The translations under genes and the position numbers were made by a program. DNA of 64,000 bases. It comes from Pseudomonas laurylsulfativorans (lineage in GTDB: Bacteria > Pseudomonadota > Gammaproteobacteria > Pseudomonadales > Pseudomonadaceae). The stretch is taken from assembly GCF_002906155.1 (NCBI RefSeq), contig NZ_MUJK01000011.1, positions 1-64,000 of the forward strand. The letters run 5' to 3'. The notes beneath the pieces are model-generated. The model saw only the letters and a list, made by a program, of their open reading frames with translations. It was not told where the DNA came from and did no database searches. This document shows positions 43,306 through 53,528 of this stretch, piece after piece; the first letter of the stretch is position 1; every line of letters starts with the position of its first letter.

Positions 43306-44133
43306 TCAAGGCGCAAACGGCATCACCCGCTTGTGATGGGTCTTGTTGTACGTGTCGCAAATAATCTTGAACGCTTCCTCGCGCACCGGGTTGCCATGCA
43401 GGAAGGCGTCGATCTCGGCGTAGGTCACGCCGTGGGAGGCTTCGTCCGGTTTGCCAGGCGACAGGTCTTCGAGGTCGGCGGTCGGGACTTTCTCCACCAG
43501 CGACTCCGGCGCGCCGAAGCTGCGGGCGATGGCACGGACCTGGTTTTTCACCAGGCCACTCAGTGGCGCCAGGTCGCAGGCGCCGTCACCGAATTTGGTG
43601 AAGAAGCCCATCACTGCTTCCGCCGCGTGATCGGTGCCGATCACCAGGCCGTGGGCCGCGCCGGCGATGGTGTACTGGGCGACCATGCGCATGCGCGCCT
43701 TGGTGTTGCCGAGCACGAAGTCCACCGACACCGCATGTTTGCCTTCGAAGGCCGCCACTTCATTGGCCAGGGCCTTGACCGCCGGGCCGATGTTCACGGT
43801 GTGGCGCTCGTCCGGTTTGATGAAGTCCACCGACGCCTGGGCGTCGTGCTCATCGAACTGGGTTTCGTAGGGCAGGCGCACGGCGATGAATTTGTAGGCG
43901 GCATCACCGCTGCGCTGACGCAGTTCACGGACGGCGCGTTGGGCCAGCAGGCCGGCGGTCAGGGAGTCGACACCGCCACTGATGCCCAATACCAGGGTCT
44001 TGAGCCCGGAGTTGACCAGGCAGTCCTGAATGAAAGTCACCCGTCGGGCGATTTCGGCCTCAAGGGCGGCTTCGTCGGCGAATGGCGGCTGGACCTTGAG
44101 CTGTTCAGCAATCTCACGCTGTACGGCTTGCAT
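43306..44133 (-). CDS. nadE: NH3-dependent NAD+ synthetase
   Basis: A 275-residue enzyme that amidates nicotinic acid adenine dinucleotide to NAD. The ATP pyrophosphatase P-loop LGISGGVDSLTAGL (about 47-60) is clear, followed by VLGNTKARMRM and GTDHAAEAVMGFFTKFGDG. There is no glutaminase domain, so it uses ammonia. It lies 4 bases after pncB, forming a salvage operon. Confidence 0.97.
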   Translation of the reverse strand: MQAVQREIAEQLKVQPPFADEAALEAEIARRVTFIQDCLVNSGLKTLVLGISGGVDSLTAGLLAQRAVRELRQRSGDAAYKFIAVRLPYETQFDEHDAQASVDFIKPDERHTVNIGPAVKALANEVAAFEGKHAVSVDFVLGNTKARMRMVAQYTIAGAAHGLVIGTDHAAEAVMGFFTKFGDGACDLAPLSGLVKNQVRAIARSFGAPESLVEKVPTADLEDLSPGKPDEASHGVTYAEIDAFLHGNPVREEAFKIICDTYNKTHHKRVMPFAP

Positions 44134-44137
44134 GAAT

Positions 44138-45364
44138 TCACTCCTTGCTTGATGTACTTGAAAGGGCGGCAGGAACCTGGAAAACGTGTCGCAAGTAAGC
44201 GACGAAATTCGGGTCTTTGCAGTGCGTCTTGCCTGGCTCGTCGGAGATCTTCGCCACCGGCTGGCCGTTACAGGCGGTCATTTTAAGCACGATGCTCATC
44301 GGTTCGACACCCGCAATATCACAGGTCAGGTTGGTGCCGATGCCGAAGCTGACATTGATCCGACCGCGCAGCGCCCGGAATATCTCCAGGGCCTTGGGCA
44401 GGTTCAGGCTGTCGGAGAAGGTCAGCGTCTTGCTCATCGGGTCGATGCCGAGCTTGTGATAGTGGGCGATGGCTTTTTCCGCCCACAGCACCGGATCGCC
44501 TGAATCGTGGCGCAAGCCGTCGAAAAGCTTGGCGAAGAACAGATCGAAATCGCCGAGGAAGGCATCCATGGTGATGCAGTCCGTCAGGGCAATCCCCAGC
44601 AGGCCACGGTATTCGCGAACCCAGCAATCGAGTGCGGCGATCTGGCTGTCGATCAGCCGCGGGCCGAGTTGCTGGTGGGCCATGATCCATTCATGGGCCA
44701 TGGTGCCCAGGGGTTTCATGTCCAGTTCCCGGGACAGGTGCACGTTGCTGGTGCCGACGAAGCGTCCGGGGAAATCGTGCTTGAGCACGTTCACCACTTC
44801 TTCCTGCACGCGGTAGGAAAAACGGCGACGGGTGCCGAAATCGGCCACCTGCAATTCAGACAATTCATCGCTGCTGGCGTTGACGCTCAGCCAGTCGAAC
44901 TTGCGGTAGAGCTGCTCGCGGACCTGCTCCAGCACGACTTCGGGGTAGCGGTAGCGGTTGCGCACCTCGCTGACCAGCGCCAGCAGCGGCACTTCGAACA
45001 GGATCACATGCAGCCAGGGGCCCCGCAGGCGGATAAACAGCTCACCGTTTTCGACGCCGGTGTGGATGTAGCGCAGATTGAAGCGAAACAAACCGAGAAA
45101 ACGCAGGAAGTCCGGCTTCAGGAAGCTGATGCGCTCCAGAAAGCTCAACTGGTCGGCGCTCAGGCTCAGTTCGGCCAGGCGCTCGATCTGGAAGCGGATC
45201 TCCGCCAGGTACGGGCGCAAGTCCTCACTGTTACGGCAACGAAACTCCCATTCGACTTCGACGTTCGGGTAGTTGTGCAGCACCGCCTGCATCATCGTCA
45301 GTTTGTAGAAGTCGGTGTCGAGCAGGTTCTGCACGATACGATCGGCAAACACACTCTCGCTCAT
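44138..45364 (-). CDS. pncB: Nicotinate phosphoribosyltransferase
   Basis: A 408-residue enzyme that turns nicotinate and PRPP into nicotinate mononucleotide, the entry of NAD salvage. LLDTDFYKLTMMQAVLH at the N-terminus, FGTRRRFSYRVQ and VGTSNVHLSRELDMKPLGTM (near residue 210, with the phosphorylated His) and the phosphate loop GIGTNLTCDI are family signatures. First gene of pncB-nadE. Confidence 0.97.
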   Translation of the reverse strand: MSESVFADRIVQNLLDTDFYKLTMMQAVLHNYPNVEVEWEFRCRNSEDLRPYLAEIRFQIERLAELSLSADQLSFLERISFLKPDFLRFLGLFRFNLRYIHTGVENGELFIRLRGPWLHVILFEVPLLALVSEVRNRYRYPEVVLEQVREQLYRKFDWLSVNASSDELSELQVADFGTRRRFSYRVQEEVVNVLKHDFPGRFVGTSNVHLSRELDMKPLGTMAHEWIMAHQQLGPRLIDSQIAALDCWVREYRGLLGIALTDCITMDAFLGDFDLFFAKLFDGLRHDSGDPVLWAEKAIAHYHKLGIDPMSKTLTFSDSLNLPKALEIFRALRGRINVSFGIGTNLTCDIAGVEPMSIVLKMTACNGQPVAKISDEPGKTHCKDPNFVAYLRHVFQVPAALSSTSSKE

Positions 45365-45462
45365 AACGGGAATCTCCAGCGTTGACGCGGTATTGATCAG
45401 TGGCGTTAGTGGCGCATATCAGTAGCAGGGATTGCCAGCATTTTTTCGATTAAAGCAGACCC

Positions 45463-45554
45463 CTGTAGGCGCTGGCTTGCCAGCGATGGCGTAACACCAG
45501 TCAATGTGGATTTTGAATGTGCCGGCCTCTTCGCTGGCAAGCCAGCTCCTACAG
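45463..45554. repeat. REPIN, GCTGGCTTGCCAGC subtype
   Basis: Arms ctgtaggcgctggcttgcca and its complement ending ctcctacag, the same subtype as the elements at 100 and 3992. Confidence 0.85.
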
Positions 45555-45568
45555 AACCAAGGCGTCCT

Positions 45569-46474
45569 TCAGGTCGCATCCGGGCTATCAATCTGCTCCA
45601 GCATCCACTTCACAAAGTCCCGCACTTTCGGCACTTCCGCCGAATGCTCCGGGTAGGCCAGGTAGTAGGCGTCGCTGCTGGGCATTGCATGCTGCCAGGG
45701 AATGACCAGCTTGCCGTCGGCCAGTTCCTCTTCCACCAGAAACCGTGGCAACAGCGCCACGCCGCAACCGACCTGGGCGGCGCGGATGCACATGTAAAAG
45801 GTTTCGAAACGCGGGCCGTGGTAGCTGTGCTCGGTGTGGTAGCCCTGGTGGTCGAACCAGTCATGCCAGGCCTGGGGGCGGGAAGCGTTTTGCAGCAGGA
45901 CCAGGTCGGTCAGTTGCGTCGGATCGGTAAACGGCGTGTCCGGCAAGCTGCCGGGGGCGCAAACCGGCACCAACTCTTCGCCGAACAGCTTCAGGCATTC
46001 GGTGCCGGGCCGCGAGCCCTGGCCGAAGTAGAACGCCAGGTCGCTGCGACCTTGCAGCAGATCGTCGGCTTCCTGCTCGCTGCACAGGTCCAGATGAATC
46101 GAAGGATGCCGCAGGCGCCAGCCTTTGAGGCGCGGCACCAGCCAGCGCGCGCCGAATGTAGGAGGTGTCGAGACGCGCAAGACTTCGGTTTCACCGCCGT
46201 AGGAACGAAGGTAATGGGTCGACATCTCGACTTGCGTGAGGATTTTTCGCACCTCAACCAGATATAGATCGCCGGCCGGCGTCATCTGCAGGCGTCGGCG
46301 CACCCGGCGAAACAGCAGGTGCTGCAACAGCTCTTCGAGTTGCGCGACCTGTTTGCTCACGGCACTTTGGGTCAGGTTCAGCTCTTCGGCGGCCCGGGTG
46401 AAGCTCAAGTGCCGGGTGACGGCCTCGAAACACTGCAGCGCAGTGATCGATGGCAGGTAGCGTTTATTCAGCAT
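45569..46474 (-). CDS. LysR-family transcriptional regulator, probably of the ama genes
   Basis: A 301-residue regulator. The N-terminal winged helix (residues 5-64, ITALQCFEAVTRHLSFTRAA then ELNLTQSAVSKQVAQLE) is followed by a substrate-binding domain of the GcvA type. It is divergent from amaB with a 175-base gap, the classical layout of a LysR regulator and its target. The inducer would then be a lysine or pipecolate breakdown product; this is inference from position. Confidence 0.92.
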   Translation of the reverse strand: MLNKRYLPSITALQCFEAVTRHLSFTRAAEELNLTQSAVSKQVAQLEELLQHLLFRRVRRRLQMTPAGDLYLVEVRKILTQVEMSTHYLRSYGGETEVLRVSTPPTFGARWLVPRLKGWRLRHPSIHLDLCSEQEADDLLQGRSDLAFYFGQGSRPGTECLKLFGEELVPVCAPGSLPDTPFTDPTQLTDLVLLQNASRPQAWHDWFDHQGYHTEHSYHGPRFETFYMCIRAAQVGCGVALLPRFLVEEELADGKLVIPWQHAMPSSDAYYLAYPEHSAEVPKVRDFVKWMLEQIDSPDAT

Positions 46475-46649
46475 GGGCGGTCCTTGGTTCTTGTTTCTTT
46501 ATTGCCAGCAATGCACAGCATGAATAAACGGAATGATATCTCTCTTAAAGGTCGTTTGTTGAGTAACCTCCGGGCAGCTAAAACTACAGGTCTGATCAGC
46601 CGTGAACTTCCGGCTGCACGTGTTCTGTCTTTTGCTTGAGGAGTGACCC

Positions 46650-48140
46650 ATGGTTGCCGCATTGCTTGATCGTCTAGGTGTGAACCCGGCCCTGTACCAG
46701 AACGGCAAAGTGCCGGTGCACTCGCCGATCGATGGCAGCAGGATCGCCGCCGTGAACTGGGAAGGCGCGGCTGAAGTCGAGCAGCACATCAGTCGCGCAG
46801 ATCATGCGTTCGAACTGTGGCGCAAGGTTCCGGCACCGCGCCGTGGCGAACTGGTGCGGCAATTGGGTGACATCCTGCGTGAATACAAGGCCGACCTCGG
46901 CGAGCTGGTGTCCTGGGAGGCCGGCAAGATCACCCAGGAAGGCCTGGGTGAAGTTCAGGAAATGATCGACATCTGCGACTTCGCCGTCGGCCTGTCGCGT
47001 CAGTTGTACGGTTTGACCATCGCCTCCGAGCGTCCTGGCCACCACATGCGCGAAACCTGGCATCCGCTGGGCGTCGTCGGTGTGATCAGTGCGTTTAACT
47101 TCCCGGTCGCGGTTTGGGCCTGGAACGCCACGCTGGCGCTGGTCTGCGGCAACCCGGTGATCTGGAAGCCGTCGGAAAAGACGCCACTGACCGCACTGGC
47201 TTGCCAGGCGCTGTTCGATCGCGTGCTGAAGAACTTCAGCGATGCGCCGCCGCACCTGAGCCAAGTGATTATTGGCGGTCGCGATGCTGGTGAAGCCCTG
47301 GTCGATGATCCGCGTGTCGCACTGGTCAGCGCCACCGGCAGCACCCGCATGGGCCGTGAAGTGGCGCCGAAAATCGCCGCGCGCTTCGCCCGCAGCATTC
47401 TCGAACTGGGCGGCAACAACGCGATGATCCTCGGCCCAAGCGCCGACCTGGACATGGCCGTTCGCGCAATCCTGTTCAGCGCCGTCGGCACCGCCGGTCA
47501 GCGCTGTACCACCCTGCGTCGCCTGATCGCCCATGAATCGGTGAAAGAAGAAATCGTCACCCGCCTGAAAGCTGCGTACTCGAAAGTGCGTATCGGTCAT
47601 CCGCTGGAAGGCAACCTGATCGGCCCGCTGATCGACAAGCAAAGCTTCGACAACATGCAGGACGCGCTGGAACAGGCCCTGAGCGAAGGCGGCCGGGTGT
47701 TTGGCGGTGAGCGCCAACTGGAAGGTCAATTCCCGAATGCCTACTACGTGTCGCCGGCGATCGTCGAAATGCCGGAGCAGAGCGACGTGGTCTGCCACGA
47801 AACCTTCGCCCCGATCCTGTACGTGGTCGGCTATACCGACTTCCAGGAAGCCCTGCGCCTGAACAACGCCGTGCCACAAGGCCTGTCCTCGTGCATCTTC
47901 ACCACCGACGTGCGTGAAGCCGAACAGTTCATGTCGGCAGTGGGCAGCGACTGCGGCATCGCCAACGTCAACATCGGCCCGAGCGGCGCGGAAATCGGTG
48001 GTGCGTTCGGTGGCGAGAAAGAAACCGGCGGCGGTCGTGAGTCCGGCTCCGATGCATGGCGCGGCTACATGCGCCGCCAGACCAACACCGTGAACTATTC
48101 GCTGGAGTTGCCGTTGGCGCAGGGTATTACGTTCGATTGA
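46650..48140 (+). CDS. amaB: Piperideine-6-carboxylate/aminoadipate-semialdehyde dehydrogenase
   Basis: A 496-residue NAD(P)-dependent aldehyde dehydrogenase. The catalytic Glu252 (LELGGNNAMI) and Cys286 (GQRCTTLRR) are in place. GSDAWRGYMRRQTNTVNYS at the C-terminus is typical of the antiquitin/AmaB branch. It makes 2-aminoadipate in the D-lysine/pipecolate pathway. GAGGAG is upstream of the ATG. Divergent from the LysR gene and followed by amaA with a REPIN between. Confidence 0.92.
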   Translation: MVAALLDRLGVNPALYQNGKVPVHSPIDGSRIAAVNWEGAAEVEQHISRADHAFELWRKVPAPRRGELVRQLGDILREYKADLGELVSWEAGKITQEGLGEVQEMIDICDFAVGLSRQLYGLTIASERPGHHMRETWHPLGVVGVISAFNFPVAVWAWNATLALVCGNPVIWKPSEKTPLTALACQALFDRVLKNFSDAPPHLSQVIIGGRDAGEALVDDPRVALVSATGSTRMGREVAPKIAARFARSILELGGNNAMILGPSADLDMAVRAILFSAVGTAGQRCTTLRRLIAHESVKEEIVTRLKAAYSKVRIGHPLEGNLIGPLIDKQSFDNMQDALEQALSEGGRVFGGERQLEGQFPNAYYVSPAIVEMPEQSDVVCHETFAPILYVVGYTDFQEALRLNNAVPQGLSSCIFTTDVREAEQFMSAVGSDCGIANVNIGPSGAEIGGAFGGEKETGGGRESGSDAWRGYMRRQTNTVNYSLELPLAQGITFD

Positions 48141-48165
48141 ATCTCTAATCGAACAACGATCCCCT

Positions 48166-48265
48166 TGTAGGAGCGAGCTTGCTCGCGAAAAACGTCAGAA
48201 CAACGCGTTTATGCAGCAAGCACGCGTTATCGTTGGCGTCCATCGCGAGCAGGCTCGCTCCTACA
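48166..48265. repeat. REPIN, GCGAGCTTGCTCGC subtype
   Basis: Inverted arms tgtaggagcgagcttgctcg and its complement ending ctcctaca, inserted in the gap between amaB and amaA. Confidence 0.9.
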
Positions 48266-48295
48266 GTTTGTTAGGTTTCTGCCTGGAGTCTGGCA

Positions 48296-49579
48296 ATGCC
48301 GTTACGCGAAGAGTGTCTGTGGGAAAAACTGACGCCGCAAAGGCCGGACAATTCGGCCCTTAAGGGTGAGATCACGGTGGATGTCTGCGTGATCGGCGCC
48401 GGGTTTACCGGTTTGTCGGCGGCGGTGCATTTGCTGGAGCAAGGTAAAACAGTCTGTGTGCTGGAAGCCCATCGCGCAGGCCACGGCGGCTCAGGGCGCA
48501 ACGTCGGGTTGGTCAACGCCGGGATGTGGATTCCCCCGGACGAGATCGAAGCCGGGTTCGGCAAGGAGGTCGGCAGTCAGCTCAACCGCATGCTGGGCGC
48601 CGCGCCATCACTGGTGTTCAGCCTTGTAGATAAATACAACATCGATTGCCAGTTGCGCCGCGAAGGCACGTTGCACATGGCGCACAACGCCCGTGGCGAA
48701 GCCGACTTGCGCAGTCGTGAAGAACAATGGAAGCGACGCGGTGCGCCGGTGGAATTGCTCACCGGTCAGGCCTGCGAGCAAGCCACCGGCACGAAAAAGA
48801 TCGCCGCTGCGCTGCTCGATCGCCGCGCCGGCACGCTCAACCCGATGGCCTACACCACGGGGCTGGCCAAAGCGGCCATCGGCCTGGGCGGTCAATTATT
48901 CGATCATTCCCCGGTCACCCGACTCGAACGTCAGGGCCAGCGCTGGTCAGTGCAAACCGCCCAGGGTTCGGTCATGGCCGAGAAAGTGGTGATTGCCTCC
49001 AATGCCTACACCGAGGGCGACTGGACGGAGCTGCGGCGCAATTTCTTCCCCGGTTATTACTACCAGGTGGCCTCTGTCCCGCTGACAGAAGAGGCTGCCC
49101 AGCAAATTCTTCCCGGCGGCCAGGGATCCTGGGATACCCGCCAAGTTCTGAGCAGCATCCGTCGGGACAAGGACGGAAGGTTGTTGCTGGGCAGTCTCGG
49201 TAATGGCAATCAGAAACCGGCCTGGTTTCTCAAGGCCTGGGCCGACCGAGTGCAACAGCACTATTTCCCCTACCTCAAACAGGTGGAGTGGGAGTGCACC
49301 TGGACCGGTTGCATCGCCTTCACCCCCGATCATTTGATGCGCCTGTTCGAACCGGCACCCGGTTTAGTGGCAGTTACCGGTTACAACGGCCGGGGCGTGA
49401 CCACGGGAACGGTGGTCGGCAAGGCTTTCGCCGACTACCTGTGTAACGGAAATCCTCAAGCGCTACCGATTCCTTTTGCGCCCATGCAGCCATTGGCCGG
49501 GGTGGGATTGCGCAGCTGTCTGTATGAGGCGGGATTCTCGCTGTATCACGCAGGCCAGTGCCTGCGGATCGTGATCTGA
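48296..49579 (+). CDS. amaA: FAD-dependent oxidoreductase, L-pipecolate oxidase AmaA type
   Basis: A 427-residue DAO-family flavoenzyme. The FAD-binding GAGFTGLSAAVHLLE motif (about 32-46), RAGHGGSGRNVGLVNAG and the C-terminal GYNGRGVTTGTVVGKAFAD are clear. AmaA oxidizes L-pipecolate to piperideine-6-carboxylate, the substrate of AmaB encoded just upstream; the pairing supports the assignment over other DAO enzymes such as putrescine oxidases. Confidence 0.85.
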   Translation: MPLREECLWEKLTPQRPDNSALKGEITVDVCVIGAGFTGLSAAVHLLEQGKTVCVLEAHRAGHGGSGRNVGLVNAGMWIPPDEIEAGFGKEVGSQLNRMLGAAPSLVFSLVDKYNIDCQLRREGTLHMAHNARGEADLRSREEQWKRRGAPVELLTGQACEQATGTKKIAAALLDRRAGTLNPMAYTTGLAKAAIGLGGQLFDHSPVTRLERQGQRWSVQTAQGSVMAEKVVIASNAYTEGDWTELRRNFFPGYYYQVASVPLTEEAAQQILPGGQGSWDTRQVLSSIRRDKDGRLLLGSLGNGNQKPAWFLKAWADRVQQHYFPYLKQVEWECTWTGCIAFTPDHLMRLFEPAPGLVAVTGYNGRGVTTGTVVGKAFADYLCNGNPQALPIPFAPMQPLAGVGLRSCLYEAGFSLYHAGQCLRIVI

Positions 49580-49656
49580 AGGTTGATTTTTGCAGTGGGA
49601 AGCGGCGCTTTTTCGATCTGCAGCTAGCCTGTAGTGGTGCGGGTTGTAGCAGTCCC

Positions 49657-49671
49657 GCACCAGCAGTGTGC
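49657..49671 (+). promoter_or_regulatory. Candidate enhancer site GCAC-N7-GTGC upstream of braC
   Basis: GCACCAGCAGTGTGC has the exact half-site spacing of NtrC-type enhancer boxes (GCAC-N7-GTGC), about 215 bases before the sigma-54 promoter. A second inverted repeat GGCGCA-N7-TGCGCC is at 49735-49753, and GGTTGCA repeats at 49700, 49723 and 49791. Confidence 0.4.
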
Positions 49672-49870
49672 ACTTCGGTGACGCACGTTGTTACAGGCTG
49701 GTTGCACGTCGTTTAAAGCCGCGGTTGCAATGATGGCGCAGTCGGGTTGCGCCTCAAAAAAATATTGGTTTCACCTTCCGCGGTTTAGACGGTTGCACGC
49801 CCAATGAAAATGGGCCCGAAACAGTCGAAATAACAAGAAAGCAGCGACTTTTTTCAGAATAAAAAACCGA

Positions 49871-49886
49871 TGGCACGGCCCTTGCT
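49871..49886 (+). promoter_or_regulatory. Sigma-54 promoter of the bra operon
   Basis: TGGCACGGCCCTTGCT is a near-perfect -24/-12 element: TGGCACG, four bases, TTGCT, with GG and GC 10 bases apart. The transcription start would be about 49897, some 46 bases before braC. Confidence 0.88.
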
Positions 49887-49942
49887 CTGAGCATTCAGTG
49901 AAGTCGCAGTGCTAATTAAAAAAAACCATGGAGCACCACCTC

Positions 49943-51076
49943 ATGTCCCAGACGTTTTACAAGAAAGGCTTTCTGGCCCTCGCAGTGGCAACTGCGTTGG
50001 GTGTTTCTGCGTTTGCTCAGGCTGACATCAAGATCGGCGTAGCGGGACCAATGACGGGCGCCAACGCGGCATTTGGCGAACAGTACATGAAGGGTGCACA
50101 GGCGGCGGCCGATGCGGTCAACGCAGCAGGCGGCGTGAACGGGGAAAAAATCGTACTGGTCAAGGGCGATGACGCCTGCGAACCGAAACAGGCTGTGACG
50201 GTCGCCAAGGACCTGACTAACCAGAAAGTCGCCGGCGTGGTCGGTCACTTCTGCTCCTCGTCGACCATCCCGGCCTCCGAGATCTATGACGAAGCGGGCA
50301 TCATCGCCATCACTCCAGGCTCCACCAACCCGGCCGTTACCGAACGCGGCCTGAGCGCCATGTTCCGTATGTGCGGTCGTGATGACCAGCAAGGCATCGT
50401 GGCCGGCGATTACATCGTCGACGTGCTCAAGGGCAAGAAAGTTGTCGTGCTGCACGACAAGGACACCTACGGCCAGGGCCTGGCGGATGCCACCAAGGCT
50501 CAACTGGTCAAGCGCGGCGTAACGCCTGTGCTGTATGAAGGCCTGACCCGTGGCGAGAAAGACTTCAGCACCATCGTGACCAAGATCCGCGGTGCCGGCG
50601 CTGATGTCGTCTACTTCGGTGGCCTGCACCCGGAAGCCGGTCCACTGGTGCGTCAACTGCGTGAGCAAGGCCTCAAGGACGTCAAGTTCATGTCCGACGA
50701 CGGCATCGTGACCGACGAACTGGTAACCACCGCTGGTGGTCCGCAATTCGTTGACGGCGTGCTGATGACCTTCGGCGCCGACCCACGCCTGCTGCCAGAC
50801 AGCAAGACTGTGGTAGACGCCTTCCGCAAGGCCGGTACCGAGCCTGAAGGCTACACCCTGTACGCCTACGCTTCGGTGCAGACCCTGGCTGCAGCTTTCA
50901 ACGGCGCCAAGTCCAACAAGGGCGAAGACGCTGCCAAGTGGCTGAAAGCCAATCCGGTCAAGACCGTCATGGGCGAGAAGACCTGGGACTCCAAAGGCGA
51001 CCTGAAAATCTCCGACTACGTGGTTTACCAGTGGGACAAGGATGGCAAATACCACCAGCTGGAAAAACAGAAGTAA
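49943..51076 (+). CDS. braC: Branched-chain amino-acid binding protein
   Basis: A 377-residue periplasmic protein of the LivJ/LivK type. The signal peptide (about 1-27, ending AFAQA) is followed by DIKIGVAGPMTGANAAFGEQ. KLVKGDDACEPKQAVTVAK-like and VVGHFCSSSTIPASEIY segments bind the amino-acid backbone. The start is ATG 49943 with GGAG upstream; an ATG at 49928 has no site. It is first in the braCDEFG operon, separated from braD by 250 bases that hold a REPIN, which may allow higher expression of the binding protein. Confidence 0.95.
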   Translation: MSQTFYKKGFLALAVATALGVSAFAQADIKIGVAGPMTGANAAFGEQYMKGAQAAADAVNAAGGVNGEKIVLVKGDDACEPKQAVTVAKDLTNQKVAGVVGHFCSSSTIPASEIYDEAGIIAITPGSTNPAVTERGLSAMFRMCGRDDQQGIVAGDYIVDVLKGKKVVVLHDKDTYGQGLADATKAQLVKRGVTPVLYEGLTRGEKDFSTIVTKIRGAGADVVYFGGLHPEAGPLVRQLREQGLKDVKFMSDDGIVTDELVTTAGGPQFVDGVLMTFGADPRLLPDSKTVVDAFRKAGTEPEGYTLYAYASVQTLAAAFNGAKSNKGEDAAKWLKANPVKTVMGEKTWDSKGDLKISDYVVYQWDKDGKYHQLEKQK

Positions 51077-51110
51077 GGGCTGACGCGATCATTTGAGCCG
51101 CGCTGCTCCC

Positions 51111-51212
51111 CTGTAGGAGCGAGCACGCTCGCGAAAAACGTCAACGATAACGCGTGCTTGCTGGTTAAACGCGTTGTCCTCAGGTTCTTCGCGAGCATGC
51201 TCGCTCCTACAG
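51111..51212. repeat. REPIN within the bra operon
   Basis: Arms ctgtaggagcgagcacgctc and its complement ending ctcctacag, with the variant GAGCACGCTC/GAGCATGCTC in the hairpin. Lies between braC and braD, where a stabilizing hairpin could protect braC mRNA. Confidence 0.88.
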
Positions 51213-51326
51213 GGGGCCGTGGTGGCTTGCCTGATCATGGCTGACATTGCTCCGACGTATATCTGTATTTTCCTTAGAGGAACCGCACAGCCACATGTGC
51301 AGGTTCTCATTGCGTGAGATTGCGTT

Positions 51327-52241
<915 letters not shown>

Positions 52242-52244
52242 GCG

Positions 52245-53528
52245 ATGTCTTCAACCACTAAAAAAACCATTGATATCAAAAAAAGTCTGGTTGACGCGAT
52301 TCTTGCCGGCCTCATTGCCCTGATTGTGTTCGGGCCGATTGTCGGCGTCGTTCTCGATGGCTATGGCTTCAACCTGGAAACCACCCGGGTGGCGTGGATC
52401 GTGGCGATCGTCATGGCCGGCCGCTTTGCCTTGAGCATGTTCCTGCAGACACCCAAGGGCCTGAAAATCCTCGAGGGCTTTGAAACGACAGGCTCCGGGG
52501 TGCATGTGCTGGCGCCCGACTACAAGTCGCGGTTGCGCTGGATCATCCCGCTGGTCATCGTGATTGCCGTGGTGTTCCCGTTTTTCTCCAACTCCTACCT
52601 GTTGGGCGTGGTCATCCTCGGGCTGATCTATGTGCTGCTGGGGCTGGGGCTGAACATCGTGGTCGGCCTGGCCGGCCTGCTCGACCTCGGTTACGTGGCG
52701 TTCTACGCCATCGGTGCCTACGGTCTGGCGCTCGGTTATCAATACCTGGGCCTGGGCTTCTGGACGGTGCTGCCGCTGGCGGCGATCACCGCCGGTCTGG
52801 CTGGTTGCATCCTCGGTTTCCCGGTGCTGCGCCTGCACGGCGACTATCTGGCGATCGTGACCCTGGGCTTCGGTGAAATCATCCGCCTGATCCTCAACAA
52901 CTGGTTGTCGCTGACTGGCGGCCCGAATGGCATGGCGGCACCACTGCCGACTTTCTTCGGCCTGGAGTTCGGCAAGCGGGCGAAGGATGGCGGCGTGCCG
53001 TTCCATGAGTTCTTCGGCCTTACCTACAACCCGGACGTGAAGTACTACTTCATCTACGCGGTGCTGTTCCTGGTGGTACTGGCCGTGCTGTACATCAAGC
53101 ATCGCCTGACCCGCATGCCAGTCGGCCGCGCCTGGGAAGCCCTGCGAGAAGACGAAATCGCCTGCCGTTCCATGGGCCTGAACCACGTACTGGTCAAGCT
53201 CTCGGCGTTCACCATTGGTGCCTCGACGGCCGGTCTGGCCGGCGTGTTCTTCGCCACCTACCAGGGCTTCGTCAACCCGACCTCGTTTACCTTCTTCGAG
53301 TCGGCGCTGATCCTTGCCATCGTGGTACTGGGTGGCATGGGTTCGACCATCGGCGTGGTGATTGCAGCCTTTGTGCTGACCGTTGCCCCGGAACTGCTGC
53401 GCGGCTTCGCCGAGTACCGCGTGCTGCTGTTCGGCATCCTGATGGTGTTGATGATGATCTGGCGACCGCGCGGCCTGATTCGGATCAGCCGTACCGGTGT
53501 GACCCCGCGTAAAGGAGTAGCGCCATGA
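52245..53528 (+). CDS. braE: Branched-chain amino-acid ABC permease LivM type
   Basis: A 427-residue permease with an N-terminal extension of about 100 residues, as in LivM, and about ten membrane helices. NIVVGLAGLLDLGYVAFYAI and AWEALREDEIACRSMGLN are typical. Its stop overlaps the braF start by 4 bases. Confidence 0.96.
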   Translation: MSSTTKKTIDIKKSLVDAILAGLIALIVFGPIVGVVLDGYGFNLETTRVAWIVAIVMAGRFALSMFLQTPKGLKILEGFETTGSGVHVLAPDYKSRLRWIIPLVIVIAVVFPFFSNSYLLGVVILGLIYVLLGLGLNIVVGLAGLLDLGYVAFYAIGAYGLALGYQYLGLGFWTVLPLAAITAGLAGCILGFPVLRLHGDYLAIVTLGFGEIIRLILNNWLSLTGGPNGMAAPLPTFFGLEFGKRAKDGGVPFHEFFGLTYNPDVKYYFIYAVLFLVVLAVLYIKHRLTRMPVGRAWEALREDEIACRSMGLNHVLVKLSAFTIGASTAGLAGVFFATYQGFVNPTSFTFFESALILAIVVLGGMGSTIGVVIAAFVLTVAPELLRGFAEYRVLLFGILMVLMMIWRPRGLIRISRTGVTPRKGVAP

